From NCBI GenBank assembly GCA_036873755.1, contig JAVTVY010017189.1, forward strand, positions 1 to 64,000: 64,000 bases of DNA. Reading direction: 5' to 3'. A model generated the notes under the pieces. It saw nothing but the letters and a program-made list of their open reading frames with translations, was not told where the DNA came from and did no database searches. Positions 1 through 10,845 of the stretch are shown here, piece after piece. A program made the position numbers and the translations under genes. Each line of letters begins with the position of its first letter. Position 1 is the stretch's first letter. The stretch comes from Hanleya hanleyi. Taxonomy: Eukaryota; Mollusca; Polyplacophora; Lepidopleurida; Hanleyidae.

Positions 1-370
1 TCTTGCACCCATCACCCATCCACCATCCACCACAGCGGCCATCTTGCACCCATCACCCATCCACCACCCACCACATTAGCGGCCATCTTGCACCCATCAC
101 CCATCCACCATCCACCACAGCGGCCATCTTGCACCCATCACCCATCCACCATCCACCACATTAGCGGCCATCTTGCACCCATCACCCATCCACCATCCAC
201 CACAGCGGCCATCTTGCACCCATCACCCATCCACCATCCACCACAGCGGCCATCTTGCACCCATCACCCATCCACCATCCACCACAGCGGCCATCTTGCA
301 CCCATCACCCATCCACCATCCACCACAGCGGCCATCTTGCACCCATCACCCATCCACCAGCCACCATACA
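1..370. repeat. 41/44-bp minisatellite
   Basis: About nine head-to-tail copies. The word GCGGCC recurs at 35, 79, 120, 164, 205, 246, 287 and 328, so the spacing is 41 bp, or 44 bp where a copy reads CATTAGCGG instead of CAGCGG. Each unit is rich in CCATC/CCACC. The array is cut by the window edge on the left and decays into unique sequence near 370. Open frames through it (His/Pro/Ser repeats) are by-products of the repeat. Confidence 0.95.
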
Positions 371-375
371 CCACA

Positions 376-430
376 CGCATGCGCACAAAGCCACTTCTGA
401 CGTCACAACAGGTTCTGCGCATGCGCAGTG
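376..430. promoter_or_regulatory. CRE plus NRF1-like motif cluster
   Basis: A perfect palindromic CRE (TGACGTCA, 398-405) sits 10 bp before a perfect NRF1/alpha-Pal-type palindrome (TGCGCATGCGCA, 416-427). A second CGCATGCGCA lies at 377-386. The motifs are seen directly. That they form a promoter is inference. No exon is recognisable next to them, and they could belong to a repeat. From 430 to 551 I see only a short stretch resembling the retroelement sequence at about 1608-1690. Confidence 0.4.
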
Positions 431-884
431 AAGCGCTGTTGACTCCATTTACGCTTTGTATACTACTGTCGTAGGTTCGACGTAAAACAATACAAGCGTC
501 TGGTCCATCATTCAATATTCATCCGTCGTCCATTAAAGAATTCTTAATCCAAGGACCTAACTCATATAACAGCATTAGCACCATCTTACAATAAAAACCA
601 GTCATAGTATACATAAAAGTATACATTCAATGATGCCGACATCATTATGTTCCAAAATTATCAAATCCATATCACTGATTAAAATTGTTAATCCATTCGA
701 TTTTCGTTGTAAATTCGTTATCTAGAGTATGGTGTATCTCAGGCACGCTTTGGTTGTGACTGTTCATATGAACAACATGCGGATCATGAAAAACATGGAT
801 TCACAGCCCCAGGTTGAGCGGAATTAGACACAAGTTACGAAACGTAACGCCATAGATCTTGCACGCTGCGCTCGTAGTTTGCTA

Positions 885-2167
885 TCAGCATGTGATATGA
901 ATTGCCAAATTTGAGAAACTTTGAGTGAAGGCGCTAGGTGGTATAAGGTGTTCGATAAGGTTCTGTAATAATGTTTTGTGACGTTGATTATCCACGGCGA
1001 GAAGGTTGTCTATATAGCGCTTGATGAATGAGAAGGAACGGGCTTTGAATTTATCGGTTTTTAAAAGCGAGTAACAGATATAGGTCAGACAAAATGGATA
1101 CACAATTAGTACACACTGAGATACCTATATGCTCTTGGTATATTGTGTTGCCAAATTTCACATAGATATTATTATTGAGAAATTCAAGCAACTCGGTAAA
1201 CAAAGAAACATCCCATGAATCACATCCCCTGTATATTGCAGAGAGCTCCGATCATTCTTGTAAAGGTATAGGTCCAGATATAATGTTCAGTCTGGACTAT
1301 CAGTGGTTTCTTTCAAATCCAGTGAAGGCGGGTGGTGTAAATATCCCTACGTCGCTAATATAGGGATTATCCAGTAATGAGAGAGGGTCTATATAGTGTT
1401 TGGTGAATGAAACGAACCGACTTGTAACGGTTATCTTTTTAAGAATTTCTGCATACATATAGGACGTATTCAAATAACAGATATATAGGTCTGCCAAAGG
1501 TGATGCCCAATTTGTACCCATTGCATGGGATCACCATAGATGTTGTTAATACGAAATTCAAGCAATTCTATCAACAAAGAAACATTCCAAGAATGATATC
1601 ATTTACGAAATACAAGCGTCTAGTCCGTCATTCAATGTTCAGCCGTCGTTCATTAAAGAATTCCCGCGTCCATAATTCAAAGACCTAATTCATATCATAG
1701 CATTAGCACCAAATTAAAAGAATAAATCATATTATACATAAAGCAGGCTGGTTTCATGGAAGAGAGAAGCAGTCAGCAGTTTTCAATGATGCCAGCAAGA
1801 CATCATGATGTCCCAATAATATCAAATCCGTAACGCTGATCAGTATTCTTAATCCATATGATTTTCCTTGTAAAGGGTGTGTCTCAGTCACGCTTTGATC
1901 ATGGGTGTTCATATGAACACCATGATGATCTTGAAATACATGGGGGCATACGGCCTCTAGCCCCGGGTTATGCGGAATTAGACATAAGTTACGACCAGTT
2001 TTATTGTGCACCGTTATTATTAATGAACTAAGATGATCAGTGATTTCCTGATGAAGAATAGTAGTATATAGAGTCGAGAGATCCCAAGTAGATACATCTT
2101 CATACGGTATGTGTCCTTTGCCATCCAGTTCTTGTGTAAGACATTCTGGGTTGTAAATTATCCACAT
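885..2167 (-). pseudogene. Broken reverse transcriptase fragments (unit A)
   Basis: Three minus-strand pieces lie in the order expected of a reverse-transcriptase palm. The first (2167-1754) carries WDLSTLYTTILH. The second (1521-1300) carries MGTNWASPLADLYICY and KHYIDPLSLLDNP. The third (1103-885) is a diverged second copy of the latter, with KRYIDNLLAVDN. The family motif is normally YIDD; here it reads YIDP and YIDN, so the catalytic aspartate pair is lost. Stops and frameshifts separate the pieces. The DFSTLYTT / GTNCAPLLADL signature belongs to a retroelement RT group common in aquatic animals. Penelope-like is my best guess and is not certain. Confidence 0.65.
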
Positions 2168-3558
2168 GCAATCGACATCTGAATTTCATGAAATGTCAAC
2201 GCAATAATTCCCCAAAAATGATTTTAACTGCTTACAGGTCTCTTGGAAACAAAGTGAAGTGTAGTTATACAACTTCTGGAACCAGCTATGAATCTAGCTT
2301 TGTATATGGTGGTTTATGCATTTTGGGAGTCCGGTACAATTTTGGTATATGGTTATGAGTGATTGGAAGGGAAATACCTCATTCCTGCAGAAATTACTTG
2401 TGTTTATTGAATATATCATCCAAGGTAATTGCAGTGGAGGACTAAGTCGAAGGTGGAATAGCTATACTCAACTCCTTAACCAGCACCTGGTAATAGTAAT
2501 ATTTGCATATAAATATTATATTTTGTCTTGGGCATATTTACTTCATGCACTGCCCATTATAGACTGCCCAATGCCGCTTTCGTGATGTCCGATGCAAGAT
2601 TTTGTATATGCTATTCGTCTTTACCTGTAAATTTTATCTTAAACCTGCAAGTGTTCTCCGTACCATTATGTTCCATGCACCACCCAGTACTCCGTCCGAT
2701 GCTGCACTGAGAAAGCACAAAGAGCTATATTATTAGTAATATCTCAATATTTATTCAATACGCAACAGCTTATACACATTCATATAATAGAAAGTCCAAG
2801 AAAATCACACAGAGAGTTGACTCTGTTGCCATACAGGTTTTTCTGGTATTTTTGCACCGTTCGGTATACTTTTTACACTGCGCTGCTGTTTGGAGATACT
2901 TATCACATACAAAATTGTTTACTGTATGTACGATGTTTAAAAGAAGACATCGTGATATTCCATTCGTCAAATCCGCTTGACTGACCAGTGGTCTCCAGAT
3001 GATATTTATCGAATCAACAAGTATGATACACAAAACCAGAAAAACGCTACCGTGTTTACAATATATCGTACCGTACCTTCAATTTTATTATACGCAATTA
3101 AGCAGCTTTAATTATACATTCATATTAGAAAGTCCAATAAAACGCCATAGATTGATTAAGACTGGTATATAGTTATTTTAATATTAATTACATGGACTTC
3201 GAGAGATAAATATCATAACTGAAACTGATAAGGCGCTAATTAGCTATTGCAATAATAGAATATGATAAATAACGTTCCGTAGCCGGGGTACATAATTTTA
3301 TTCAATATTAACTCTATGGATTAAGTAAGAGATAATTATTAACAATGATAACTGAACGTTCTATCACCTATTGCAATAATAGACGGTATAAGAAAACAAA
3401 CTGGTTTTTAGAAAACGTGCTCAAATTTACAGGAAACGATAAATAACATACGGTACACAATTCTCGTATGGTACATCTAACCCGACCGGTTCAAATCGTA
3501 TTGGACGGTAAACAGAAACAATTGTATGGGACACTAAAGGAGTACCAGTGTGGAGGCT

Positions 3559-3620
3559 AAGAATGTCCGGTGGTTAAGATTGTCCGGTGGTTAAGAATGT
3601 CCGGTGGTTAAGATTGTCCA
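3559..3620. repeat. 17-bp tandem repeat (GTCCGGTGGTTAAGA)n, unit A
   Basis: Four copies of a roughly 17-bp unit alternate AATGTCC and ATTGTCC before GGTGGTTAAG. The block is copied unchanged in the second 4.1-kb unit, so it predates the duplication. Confidence 0.85.
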
Positions 3621-4187
3621 GCTCTTATATTCTATATCCAGCTACGAAAATTGTCTCCACATTAGGGACAAGTGTCCTTCCTCAGTTGCAATAGAAAATG
3701 ATTGGAGAAGGGTCACTAATCACCAGGACATTCTTATCCATCACACCTGTATTGTATGGTGAACCGGATGGTGTAAAAAGTACCGGGTGGTACTGGACGG
3801 ATTTTAGTCACACTCCAGGAGTGTCTTTTCGTGTCTTCTTGTGGATTGGAGATATCCTTGCCGTCTTCCAGAGTTACGTAAAGTAACCCTTTGAAATACA
3901 TTTATTAAACACAAGTCAGGCGCAATTTTGAAAGAATTTGCCGATACTTTGACCTTTTCGGGTCTGAGTCCTTGTTTCAAAACAAAATCCTGTTCCATTT
4001 TAGGAATCTCGAAAATTGAGACGGGGAAAAATTGAAAGTTAAATTAAAATTTAAATATGTTCGAATTTGAAATTCAATCTGAAATAGAACAGTTTACATT
4101 CAAAATTAATAAAGAAACTTAGGTATCAAGTCAAAGCCATGTCGACAACTAGGTTTTTCTAATCTCTATAAATGCAACCATGCAGGA

Positions 4188-4366
4188 CGTGGAAAAATGA
4201 GTTCTACTGAAAATGCTACTAGACTTAGCTGGACCTTGCGTTATCTGTACTGGACGTGGCTGAACGTTGAACCTTTTCCTATTGCACTTGACTGGACGTG
4301 AGTTCTTCGTTACTGGACTTGATTAGACGTATTACTGGACGTTACTGGATATGGTTGGACGTGACT
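4188..4366. repeat. TGGACGT-rich simple region, unit A
   Basis: The heptamer TGGACGT or close variants (TAGACGT, TGGACTT) recurs about ten times in about 180 bp at irregular 10-25 bp spacing. The equivalent block of unit B is about 8295-8480. Its role is unknown. Confidence 0.6.
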
Positions 4367-5009
4367 AGCCGGTAAATAGTAGGACCGATCAGGGCTCAAT
4401 GCACCAACGTTGGACGAAGGGAGGTAACCGTGTATGATAAGCGTTCTTCTAACTTGGAGATTGGAAATAGCAAGAGGGGATTTCCCGCATATTTTTGCTA
4501 CGCACTGGCTGTACAAATGGTTTTAATTTTCTGCCAGTTTCATGCCTCATTATCTCCAAAAGAAGATATCTTTTATAGACAGGTATATGTACTAGCTATT
4601 CACAGTAGCCCACATTATGTTGGTAATGATTAGGCTTTCGCCAGAGATATATCTCCTTATCAAAGGATCCAAGGACCTAATTCATATAACAGCATTAGCA
4701 CCATCTTACACAGTTACAATAAAAACCAATCATAGTATACATAAAAGTATACATTCAATGATGCCGACATCATTATGTTCCAAAATTATCAAATCCATAT
4801 CACTGATTAAAATTGTTAATCCATTCGATTTTCGTTGTAAATTCGTTATCTAGAGTATGGTGTATCTCAGGCACGCTTTGGTTGTGACTGTTCATATGAA
4901 CAACATGCGGATCATGAAAAACATGGATTCACAGCCCCGGGTTGAGCGGAATTAGACACAAGTTACGAAACGTAACGCCATAGATCTTGCACGCTGCGCT
5001 CGTAGTTTG

Positions 5010-6291
5010 CTATCAGCATGTGATATGAATCGCCAGATTTGAGAAACTTTGAGTGAAGGCGCTAGGTGGTATAAGGTGTTCGATAAGGTTCTGTAATAAT
5101 GTTTTGTGACGTTGATTATCCACGGCGAGAAGGTTGTCTATATAGCGCTTGATGAATGAGAAGGAACGGGCTTTGAATTTATCGGTTTTTAAAAGCGACT
5201 AACAGATATAGGTCAGACAAAATGGGTACACAATTAGTACACACTGGGATACCTATATGCTCTTGGTATATTGTGTTGCCAAATTTCACATAGATTATAT
5301 GTGGGAATTGAACAACTTCAGCAAACAAGAACATGATCACATCCCTGGCTCCATTTGCAGAAGAAACTCCGATCCACATTCTTGTAAAGGTATAGGTCCA
5401 GATATAATGTTCAGTCTGGACTATCAGTGGTTTCTTTCAAATCCAGTGAAGGCGGGTGGTGTAAATATCCCTACGTCGCTAATATAGGGATTATCCAGTA
5501 ATGAGAGAGGGTCTATATAGTGTTTGGTGAATGAAACGAACCGACTTGTAACGGTTATCTTTTTAAGAATTTCTGCATACATATAGGACGTATTCAAATA
5601 ACAGATATATAGGTCTGCCAAAGGTGATGCCCAATTTGTACCCATTGCATGGGATCACCATAGATGTTGTTAATACGAAATTCAAGCAATTCTATCAACA
5701 AAGAAACATTCCAAGAATGATATCATTTACGAAATACAAGCGTCTAGTCCGTCATTCAATGTTCAGCCGTCGTTCATTAAAGAATTCCCGCGTCCATAAT
5801 TCAAAGACCTAATTCATATCATAGCATTAGCACCAAATTAAAAGAATAAATCATATTATACATAAAGCAGGCTGGTTTCATGGAAGAGAGAAGCAGTCAG
5901 CAGTTTTCAATGATGCCAGCAAGACATCATGATGTCCCAATAATATCAAATCCGTAACGCTGATCAGTATTCTTAATCCATATGATTTTCCTTGTAAAGG
6001 GTGTGTCTCAGTCACGCTTTGATCATGGGTGTTCATATGAACACCATGATGATCTTGAAATACATGGGGGCATACGGCCTCTAGCCCCGGGTTATGCGGA
6101 ATTAGACATAAGTTACGACCAGTTTTATTGTGCACCGTTATTATTAATGAACTAAGATGATCAATGATTTCCTGATGAAGAATAGTAGTATATAGAGTCG
6201 AGAGATCCCAAGTAGATACATCTTCATACGGTATGTGTCCTTTGCCATCCAGTTCTTGTGTAAGACATTCTGGGTTGTAAATTATCCACAT
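5010..6291 (-). pseudogene. Broken reverse transcriptase fragments (unit B)
   Basis: Duplicate of the RT debris in unit A. It has the same three pieces (6291-5878, 5645-5424, about 5228-5010) with the same YIDP defect and nearly the same stops. The shared lesions show that the element was already dead when the 4.1-kb unit duplicated. The 5' piece differs from unit A by one Thr-to-Ile change at the helix after STLYTT. Confidence 0.65.
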
Positions 6292-7679
6292 GCAATCGAC
6301 ATCTGAATTTCATGAAATGTCAACGCAATAATTCCCCAAAAATGATTTTAACTGCTTACAGGTCTCTTGGAAACAAAGTGAAGTGTAGTTATACAACTTC
6401 TGGAACCAGCTATGAATCTAGCTTTGTATATGGTGGTTTATGCATTTTGGGAGTCCGGTACAATTTTGGTATATGGTTATGAGTGATTGGAAGGGAAATA
6501 CCTCATTCCTGCAGAAATTACTTGTGTTTATTGAATATATCATCCAAGGTAATTGCAGTGGAGGACTAAGTCGAAGGTGGAATAGCTATACTCAACTCCT
6601 TAACCAGCACCTGGTAATAGTAATATTTGCATATAAATATGATATTTTGTCTTGGGCATTTTTACTTCATGCACTGCCCATTATAGACTGCCCAATGCCG
6701 CTTTCGTGATGTCCGATGCAAGATTTTGTATGTTATTCGTCTTTATCTGTAAATTTTATCTTAAACCTGCAAGTGTTCTCCGTACCATTATGTTCCATGC
6801 ACCATCCGGTACTCCGTCCGATGCTGCACTGAGAAAGCACAAAAAGCTATATTATTAGTAATATCTCAATATTTATTCAATACGCAAACAGCTTATACAC
6901 ATTCATGTAATAGAAAGTCCAAGAAAATCACAGAGAGTTGACTCTGTTGCCATACAGGTTTTTCTGGTATTTTTGCACCGTTCGGTATACTTTTTACACT
7001 GCGCTGCTGTTTGGAGATACTTATCACATACAAAATTGTTTACTGTATGTACGATGTTTAAAAGAAGACATCGTGATATTCCATTCGTCAAATCCGCTTG
7101 ACTGACCAGTGGTCTCCAGATGATATTTATCGAATCAACAAGTATGATACACAAAACCAGAAAAACGCTACCGTGTTTACAATATATCGTACCGTACCTT
7201 CAATTTTATTATACGCAATTAAGCAGCTTTAATTATACATTCATATTAGAAAGTCCAATAAAACGCCATAGATTGATTAAGACTGGTATATAGTTATTTT
7301 AATATTAATTACATGGACTTCGAGAGATAAATATCATAACTGAAACTGATAAGGCGCTAATTAGCTATTGCAATAATAGAATATGATAAATAACGTTCCG
7401 TAGCCGGGGTACATAATTTTATTCAATATTAACTCTATGGATTAAGTAAGAGATAATTATTAACAATGATAACTGAACGTTCTATCACCTATTGCAATAA
7501 TAGACGGTATAAGAAAACAAACTGGTTTTTACAAAACGTGCTCAAATTTACAGGAAACGATAAATAACATACGGTACACAATTCTCGTATGGTACATCTA
7601 ACCCGATCGGTTCAAATCGTATTGGACGGTAAACAGAAACAATTGTATGGGACACCAAAGGAGTACCAGTGTGGAGGCT

Positions 7680-7741
7680 AAGAATGTCCGGTGGTTAAGA
7701 TTGTCCGGTGGTTAAGAATGTCCGGTGGTTAAGATTGTCCA
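7680..7741. repeat. 17-bp tandem repeat, unit B
   Basis: Copy of the four-unit GTCCGGTGGTTAAGA block seen at 3559-3620, identical in organisation. Confidence 0.85.
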
Positions 7742-8758
7742 GCTCTTATATTCTATATCCAGCTACGAAAATTGTCTCCACATTAGGGACAAGTGTCCTT
7801 CCTCAGTTGCAATAGAAAATGATTGGAGAAGGGTCACTAATCACCAGGACATTCTTATCCATCACACCTGTATTGTATGGTGAACCGGATGGTGTAAAAA
7901 GTACCGGGTGGTACTGGACGGATTTTAGTCACACTCCAGGAGTGTCTTTTCGTGTCTTCTTGTGGATTGGAGATATCCTTGCCGTCTTCCAGAGTTACGT
8001 AAAGTAACCCTTTGAAATACATTTATTAAACACAAGTCAGGCGCAGTTTTAAAAGAATTTGTCGATACTTTGACCTTTTCGGGTCTGAGTCCTTGTTTCA
8101 AATCAAAATTCTGTTCCATTAGGAATCTCGAAAATTGAGACGGGGAAAAATTGAAAGTTAAATTAAAATTTAAATATGTTCGAATTTGAAATTCAATCTG
8201 AAATAGAACAGTTTACATTCAAAATTAATAAAGAAACTTAGGTATCAAGTCAAAGCCATGTCGAGAACTAGGTTTTTCTAATCTCTATAAATGCAACCAG
8301 GACGTGGAAAAATGAGTTCTACTGAAAATGCTACTAGACTAGTAGCTGGACCTTGCGTTATCTGTACTGGACGTGGCTGAACGTTGAACCTTTTCCTATT
8401 GCACTTGACTAGACGTGAGTTTTTCGTTACTGGACTTGATTAGACGTATCACTGGACGTTACTAGATATGGTTGGACGTGACTAGCCGGTAAATAGTAGG
8501 ACCGATCAGGGCTCAATGAGCCAACGGTTGGACGAAGGGAGGTAACCGCACAGTGCTCTTCTAACTTGGAGATTGGAAATAGCACGAGGGGATTTCCCGC
8601 ATTTTTTTGCTACGTTTTAATTTTCTGCCAGTTTCATGCCTCATTATCTCCAAAAGAAAATATATATTATATAAGACAGATATATGTACTACCTATTCAC
8701 AGTAAACCCACATTATGTTGGTATGATTAGGCCTTCGCCAAAGATGTATCTCCTTATC

Positions 8759-8801
8759 AAAACGAAAGCGAAAGTGACGTCATTATATGAATTTCCCAGA
8801 A
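8759..8801 (+). promoter_or_regulatory. IRF/ISRE + CRE + STAT motif cluster, putative promoter
   Basis: Three immune-type motifs are packed in 40 bp. CGAAAGCGAAAGTGA (8763-8777) fits the IRF element GAAANNGAAANN. It overlaps a perfect CRE, TGACGTCA (8775-8782). TTCCCAGAA (8793-8801) fits the STAT consensus TTCNNNGAA. The cluster lies just upstream of the inferred non-coding exon 1 of the PARP14-like gene. In vertebrates PARP14-family genes are interferon-stimulated, and molluscs have IRF and STAT proteins. The motifs are seen; promoter function and the transcription start are inference. Confidence 0.6.
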
Positions 8802-8814
8802 ATGGTTTGGTTGA

Positions 8815-8968
8815 GAAGACCTATTAGTTCAACAACAACAACAAAGAAGACCGACATTTTGTTTTGACGAGCCGCAGTCCGGGCATTTTGATCAGATGTT
8901 TTGGGCCAGTCAGCAGTTGAAGAACAAACCTGGGATATCGATAGAGTAGTCATGCAGCATGTTCGAAG
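8815..8968 (+). other. Putative non-coding exon 1 (5' UTR)
   Basis: The stretch after the promoter motifs ends in CGAAG|GTATCA, a usable donor at 8969. If joined to the acceptor at 10747, it gives a 5' UTR followed by the start codon at 10804. An upstream ATG at 8952 would open a 12-codon uORF across this splice (ATG CAG CAT GTT CGA AG|G ... TGA). The 5' boundary is approximate and the exon is the weakest part of the model. Confidence 0.35.
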
Positions 8969-9630
8969 GTATCAGTTATTATTATTAGTTCAACAAGGTT
9001 ACAAGCAAAACCTACTGACATTTAATTCTGAATAGCTGATGTTGTTGTTGTTACAGAGTATTTTGGAAAATACTGAATGCAAGCGTTAAACACAATTACA
9101 AAGCGAAAACAATACTTTTGTTCTAGATTCACAAAAACTGTCAATGTTGTTGTTTATCTGTTAAACACTGTTAAAGTGTTTAACTGTCATTACGGAAGAA
9201 GTTTCTGCAGAATAGGCCTACCAGTACAGAAAGGTTATTTGACTGAATCTGATAATCATTTTCACTTTCTGAATGAAGTTCCTGGACAGTGGTAATGAGG
9301 CTGTGAAGAATGTGTTCTCAGGCGAGACCAAAATTTGAATTGAAAGTGATAATGCGGCGAGACAGCAGTGCAGGTGTTGAGGTCACCAACGGAGTGCCGA
9401 TATGTGAATGGGTATCTCCAAACCATCCGCAGGCAGCATTAGAGATTGTGAATCACCTGCATTGCCAGGCAGTGCTCGCGTATATCCACTTTTCACCTTG
9501 ACAATGGGATACGTCTCATGGATGCCCATGCTGCTAAAACATATAAATTCAACTATCCCACCTCAGAGTTAGACTTCATTTCCAACTGGATAATGAGTCT
9601 GAGATATTGGTACAAGTGTTGTAGTGACCG

Positions 9631-9707
9631 AGTTTCCCAGTGGGGATTTGAACCACCGATCCTTAGCTTACGAGCTCAGCCCCCTACCAACTGAGCTAAA
9701 GGGAAAT
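9631..9707 (-). pseudogene. tRNA-Thr(CGU)-like sequence, SINE-type
   Basis: On the minus strand it shows the A box (TAGCTCAGTTGG), a CTCGTAA anticodon loop (anticodon CGT) and the B box (GGTTCAAATCC). The acceptor arms pair as TTTCCC/GGGAAA. The anticodon stem is not paired properly and no intact T stem forms, so it is not a functional tRNA. A related copy lies about 335 bp away, with about 60 bp of shared flank (CACTGGT.AACCCGCTTCCT), which indicates a tRNA-derived SINE or repeat. Confidence 0.6.
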
Positions 9708-9967
9708 TCCCGCCAGCTACATGACAGTACAGGCACTGGTGAACCCGCTTCCTGCCACACTCTTCTTCATCATGCAGAATCGCCATCCTCAGTCCCGATA
9801 ACCCTGGGGCTAGCCTGACAAGCGTTGCCATTCCCTCCCTCGAACCACGTGCGTCATTCCCCGAAATTCACTCGGCAATCAGATCTCCATCACCGGCCCA
9901 TACTTCCTCATCTCGACAACCTGACCATCGACCCAATAACCCACTCCCTTTCCCACGAGGATTGTAT

Positions 9968-10042
9968 CGGCGATGACAATGTTGAACCATCAACCTCTGG
10001 CTTACGAGTCCAGCACCATACTAACTGAGATAGAGGGAAGTT
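9968..10042 (-). pseudogene. tRNA-Thr(CGU)-like sequence, second copy
   Basis: Same organisation as the copy at 9631-9707: ATCTCAGTTAGTA-like A box, CTGGA-CTCGTAA-GCCAG anticodon arm (four of five pairs) and a decayed B box (GGTTCAACA). The shared flank to its right (CACTGGTCAACCCGCTTCCT) shows that the two are copies of one larger repeat. Confidence 0.55.
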
Positions 10043-10747
10043 CCCAGTACATGCACTGGTCAACCCGCTTCCTACCACATTAGCAGTTAATTTTAACTAT
10101 AACCTTCAGTTGACAACGAATCTTTTCACAATTTTAAGATTATCTTTGTTCATTAGTACATGAAAATCAATTTGGAAAATTGTTTAAAATTCTTTGTCAC
10201 CTCTAGGTTAAAAAGTACTTACCTATACCAATAGTTGTATGGTAATTAACCTTTCTTTTTCTGCATTTTGCTTCTTCCATATTGTATCATGTGTATGTAA
10301 TTTATATTGACCGAAAATATCACAGCAGCATAGTACATTTTTCACTTAATTGTTTCAAGTTTGCACTCTGAGTAATTCAACATTTGCACAAAGACAGGAA
10401 CTAATTGCGCTGCACATGCAATTACCTTCAGTCATACATGTACACGCTTTTCAGCATTTTCCAAAATCCTCCGCAACAACAACAACACCTACTGGATTAT
10501 TTAACAAATGCAGTTCTTTTATCTTGGTTGTGTTGTATGAGCAGGGAACTTAAAAAATGGACATCTCACTCCTTACATGTATCAGAATCATGTTCTAGGA
10601 TAAGGTTATATTCTGTACTGTACATGTATCGTACTGTTCGGTCTCTTTATTATATATTATAAAACACCAATTGGCTGAGTCGTCATCATTGAGTAATACA
10701 ACAAGTATAGCACATGCATTTCAATGAAGCTAATCTCCATATTGCAG

Positions 10748-10845
10748 GGACTACTTAGCAGATTACTGAAGAGAAAGATCATCGTCTCAAAGATTAAGAC
10801 GTCATGGAGGGAGATGTGATAAACCAGAAAATGATCCTCGTCATG
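10748..10845 (+). CDS. PARP14-like gene, exon 2 (start codon exon)
   Basis: Acceptor ATATTGCAG|GGAC at 10747 and donor ATG|GTAGGT at 10846. Translation starts at ATG 10804; an in-frame TAA at 10795 lies just upstream, so no earlier in-frame start is possible. It encodes 14 residues ending MILVM. Joined in phase 0 to exon 3 (NLPA...) this makes MILVMNLP, a good RNP2 strand of an RRM, which supports both the join and the start. Bases 10748-10803 would be 5' UTR. Confidence 0.65.

Larger units (their letters stand above)
552..4666. repeat. 4.1-kb tandem unit A
   Basis: First of two nearly identical head-to-tail units. Landmarks in this copy reappear about 4,121-4,128 bp further on, with only scattered substitutions and small indels. 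The unit starts at '...CCAAGGACCTAA' and ends at '...CTCCTTATCAAA'. It contains minus-strand reverse-transcriptase debris in its first third. The rest is AT-rich sequence without a recognisable gene. The high identity suggests either a recent duplication or an assembly artefact. Confidence 0.9.
4667..8760. repeat. 4.1-kb tandem unit B
   Basis: Second copy of the 4.1-kb unit. It differs from unit A by a few substitutions and short indels, for example replacement of about 70 bp around 5295-5375 and the loss of several bases near 8300. It ends at 8760, directly against the IRF-like motif of the host gene promoter. The junction between the units at about 4666 shows that the promoter motif is not part of the repeat: there CTCCTTATCAAA is followed by GGATCC instead. 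Confidence 0.9.
8969..10747 (+). other. Intron 1 (putative)
   Basis: Contains the tRNA-derived repeat pair at about 9.63-10.05 kb. It also holds a 63-codon open frame at 9310-9501 that I do not recognise, and AT-rich sequence. I see no exon that fits the phases of the gene model. Confidence 0.4.

Noticed and set aside
88..474. His/Pro/Ser-rich open frame
   Set aside because: Produced by the 41-bp minisatellite; it has no conserved domain.
9310..9501. 63-codon frame (MCSQARPKFELKVIMRR…)
   Set aside because: Looks protein-like, but no family was recognised and no splice sites fit the gene phases. Possibly an old repeat fragment.
9631..10042. Functional tRNA genes
   Set aside because: Anticodon and T stems are mispaired and the B box is decayed; the sequences are repeats.
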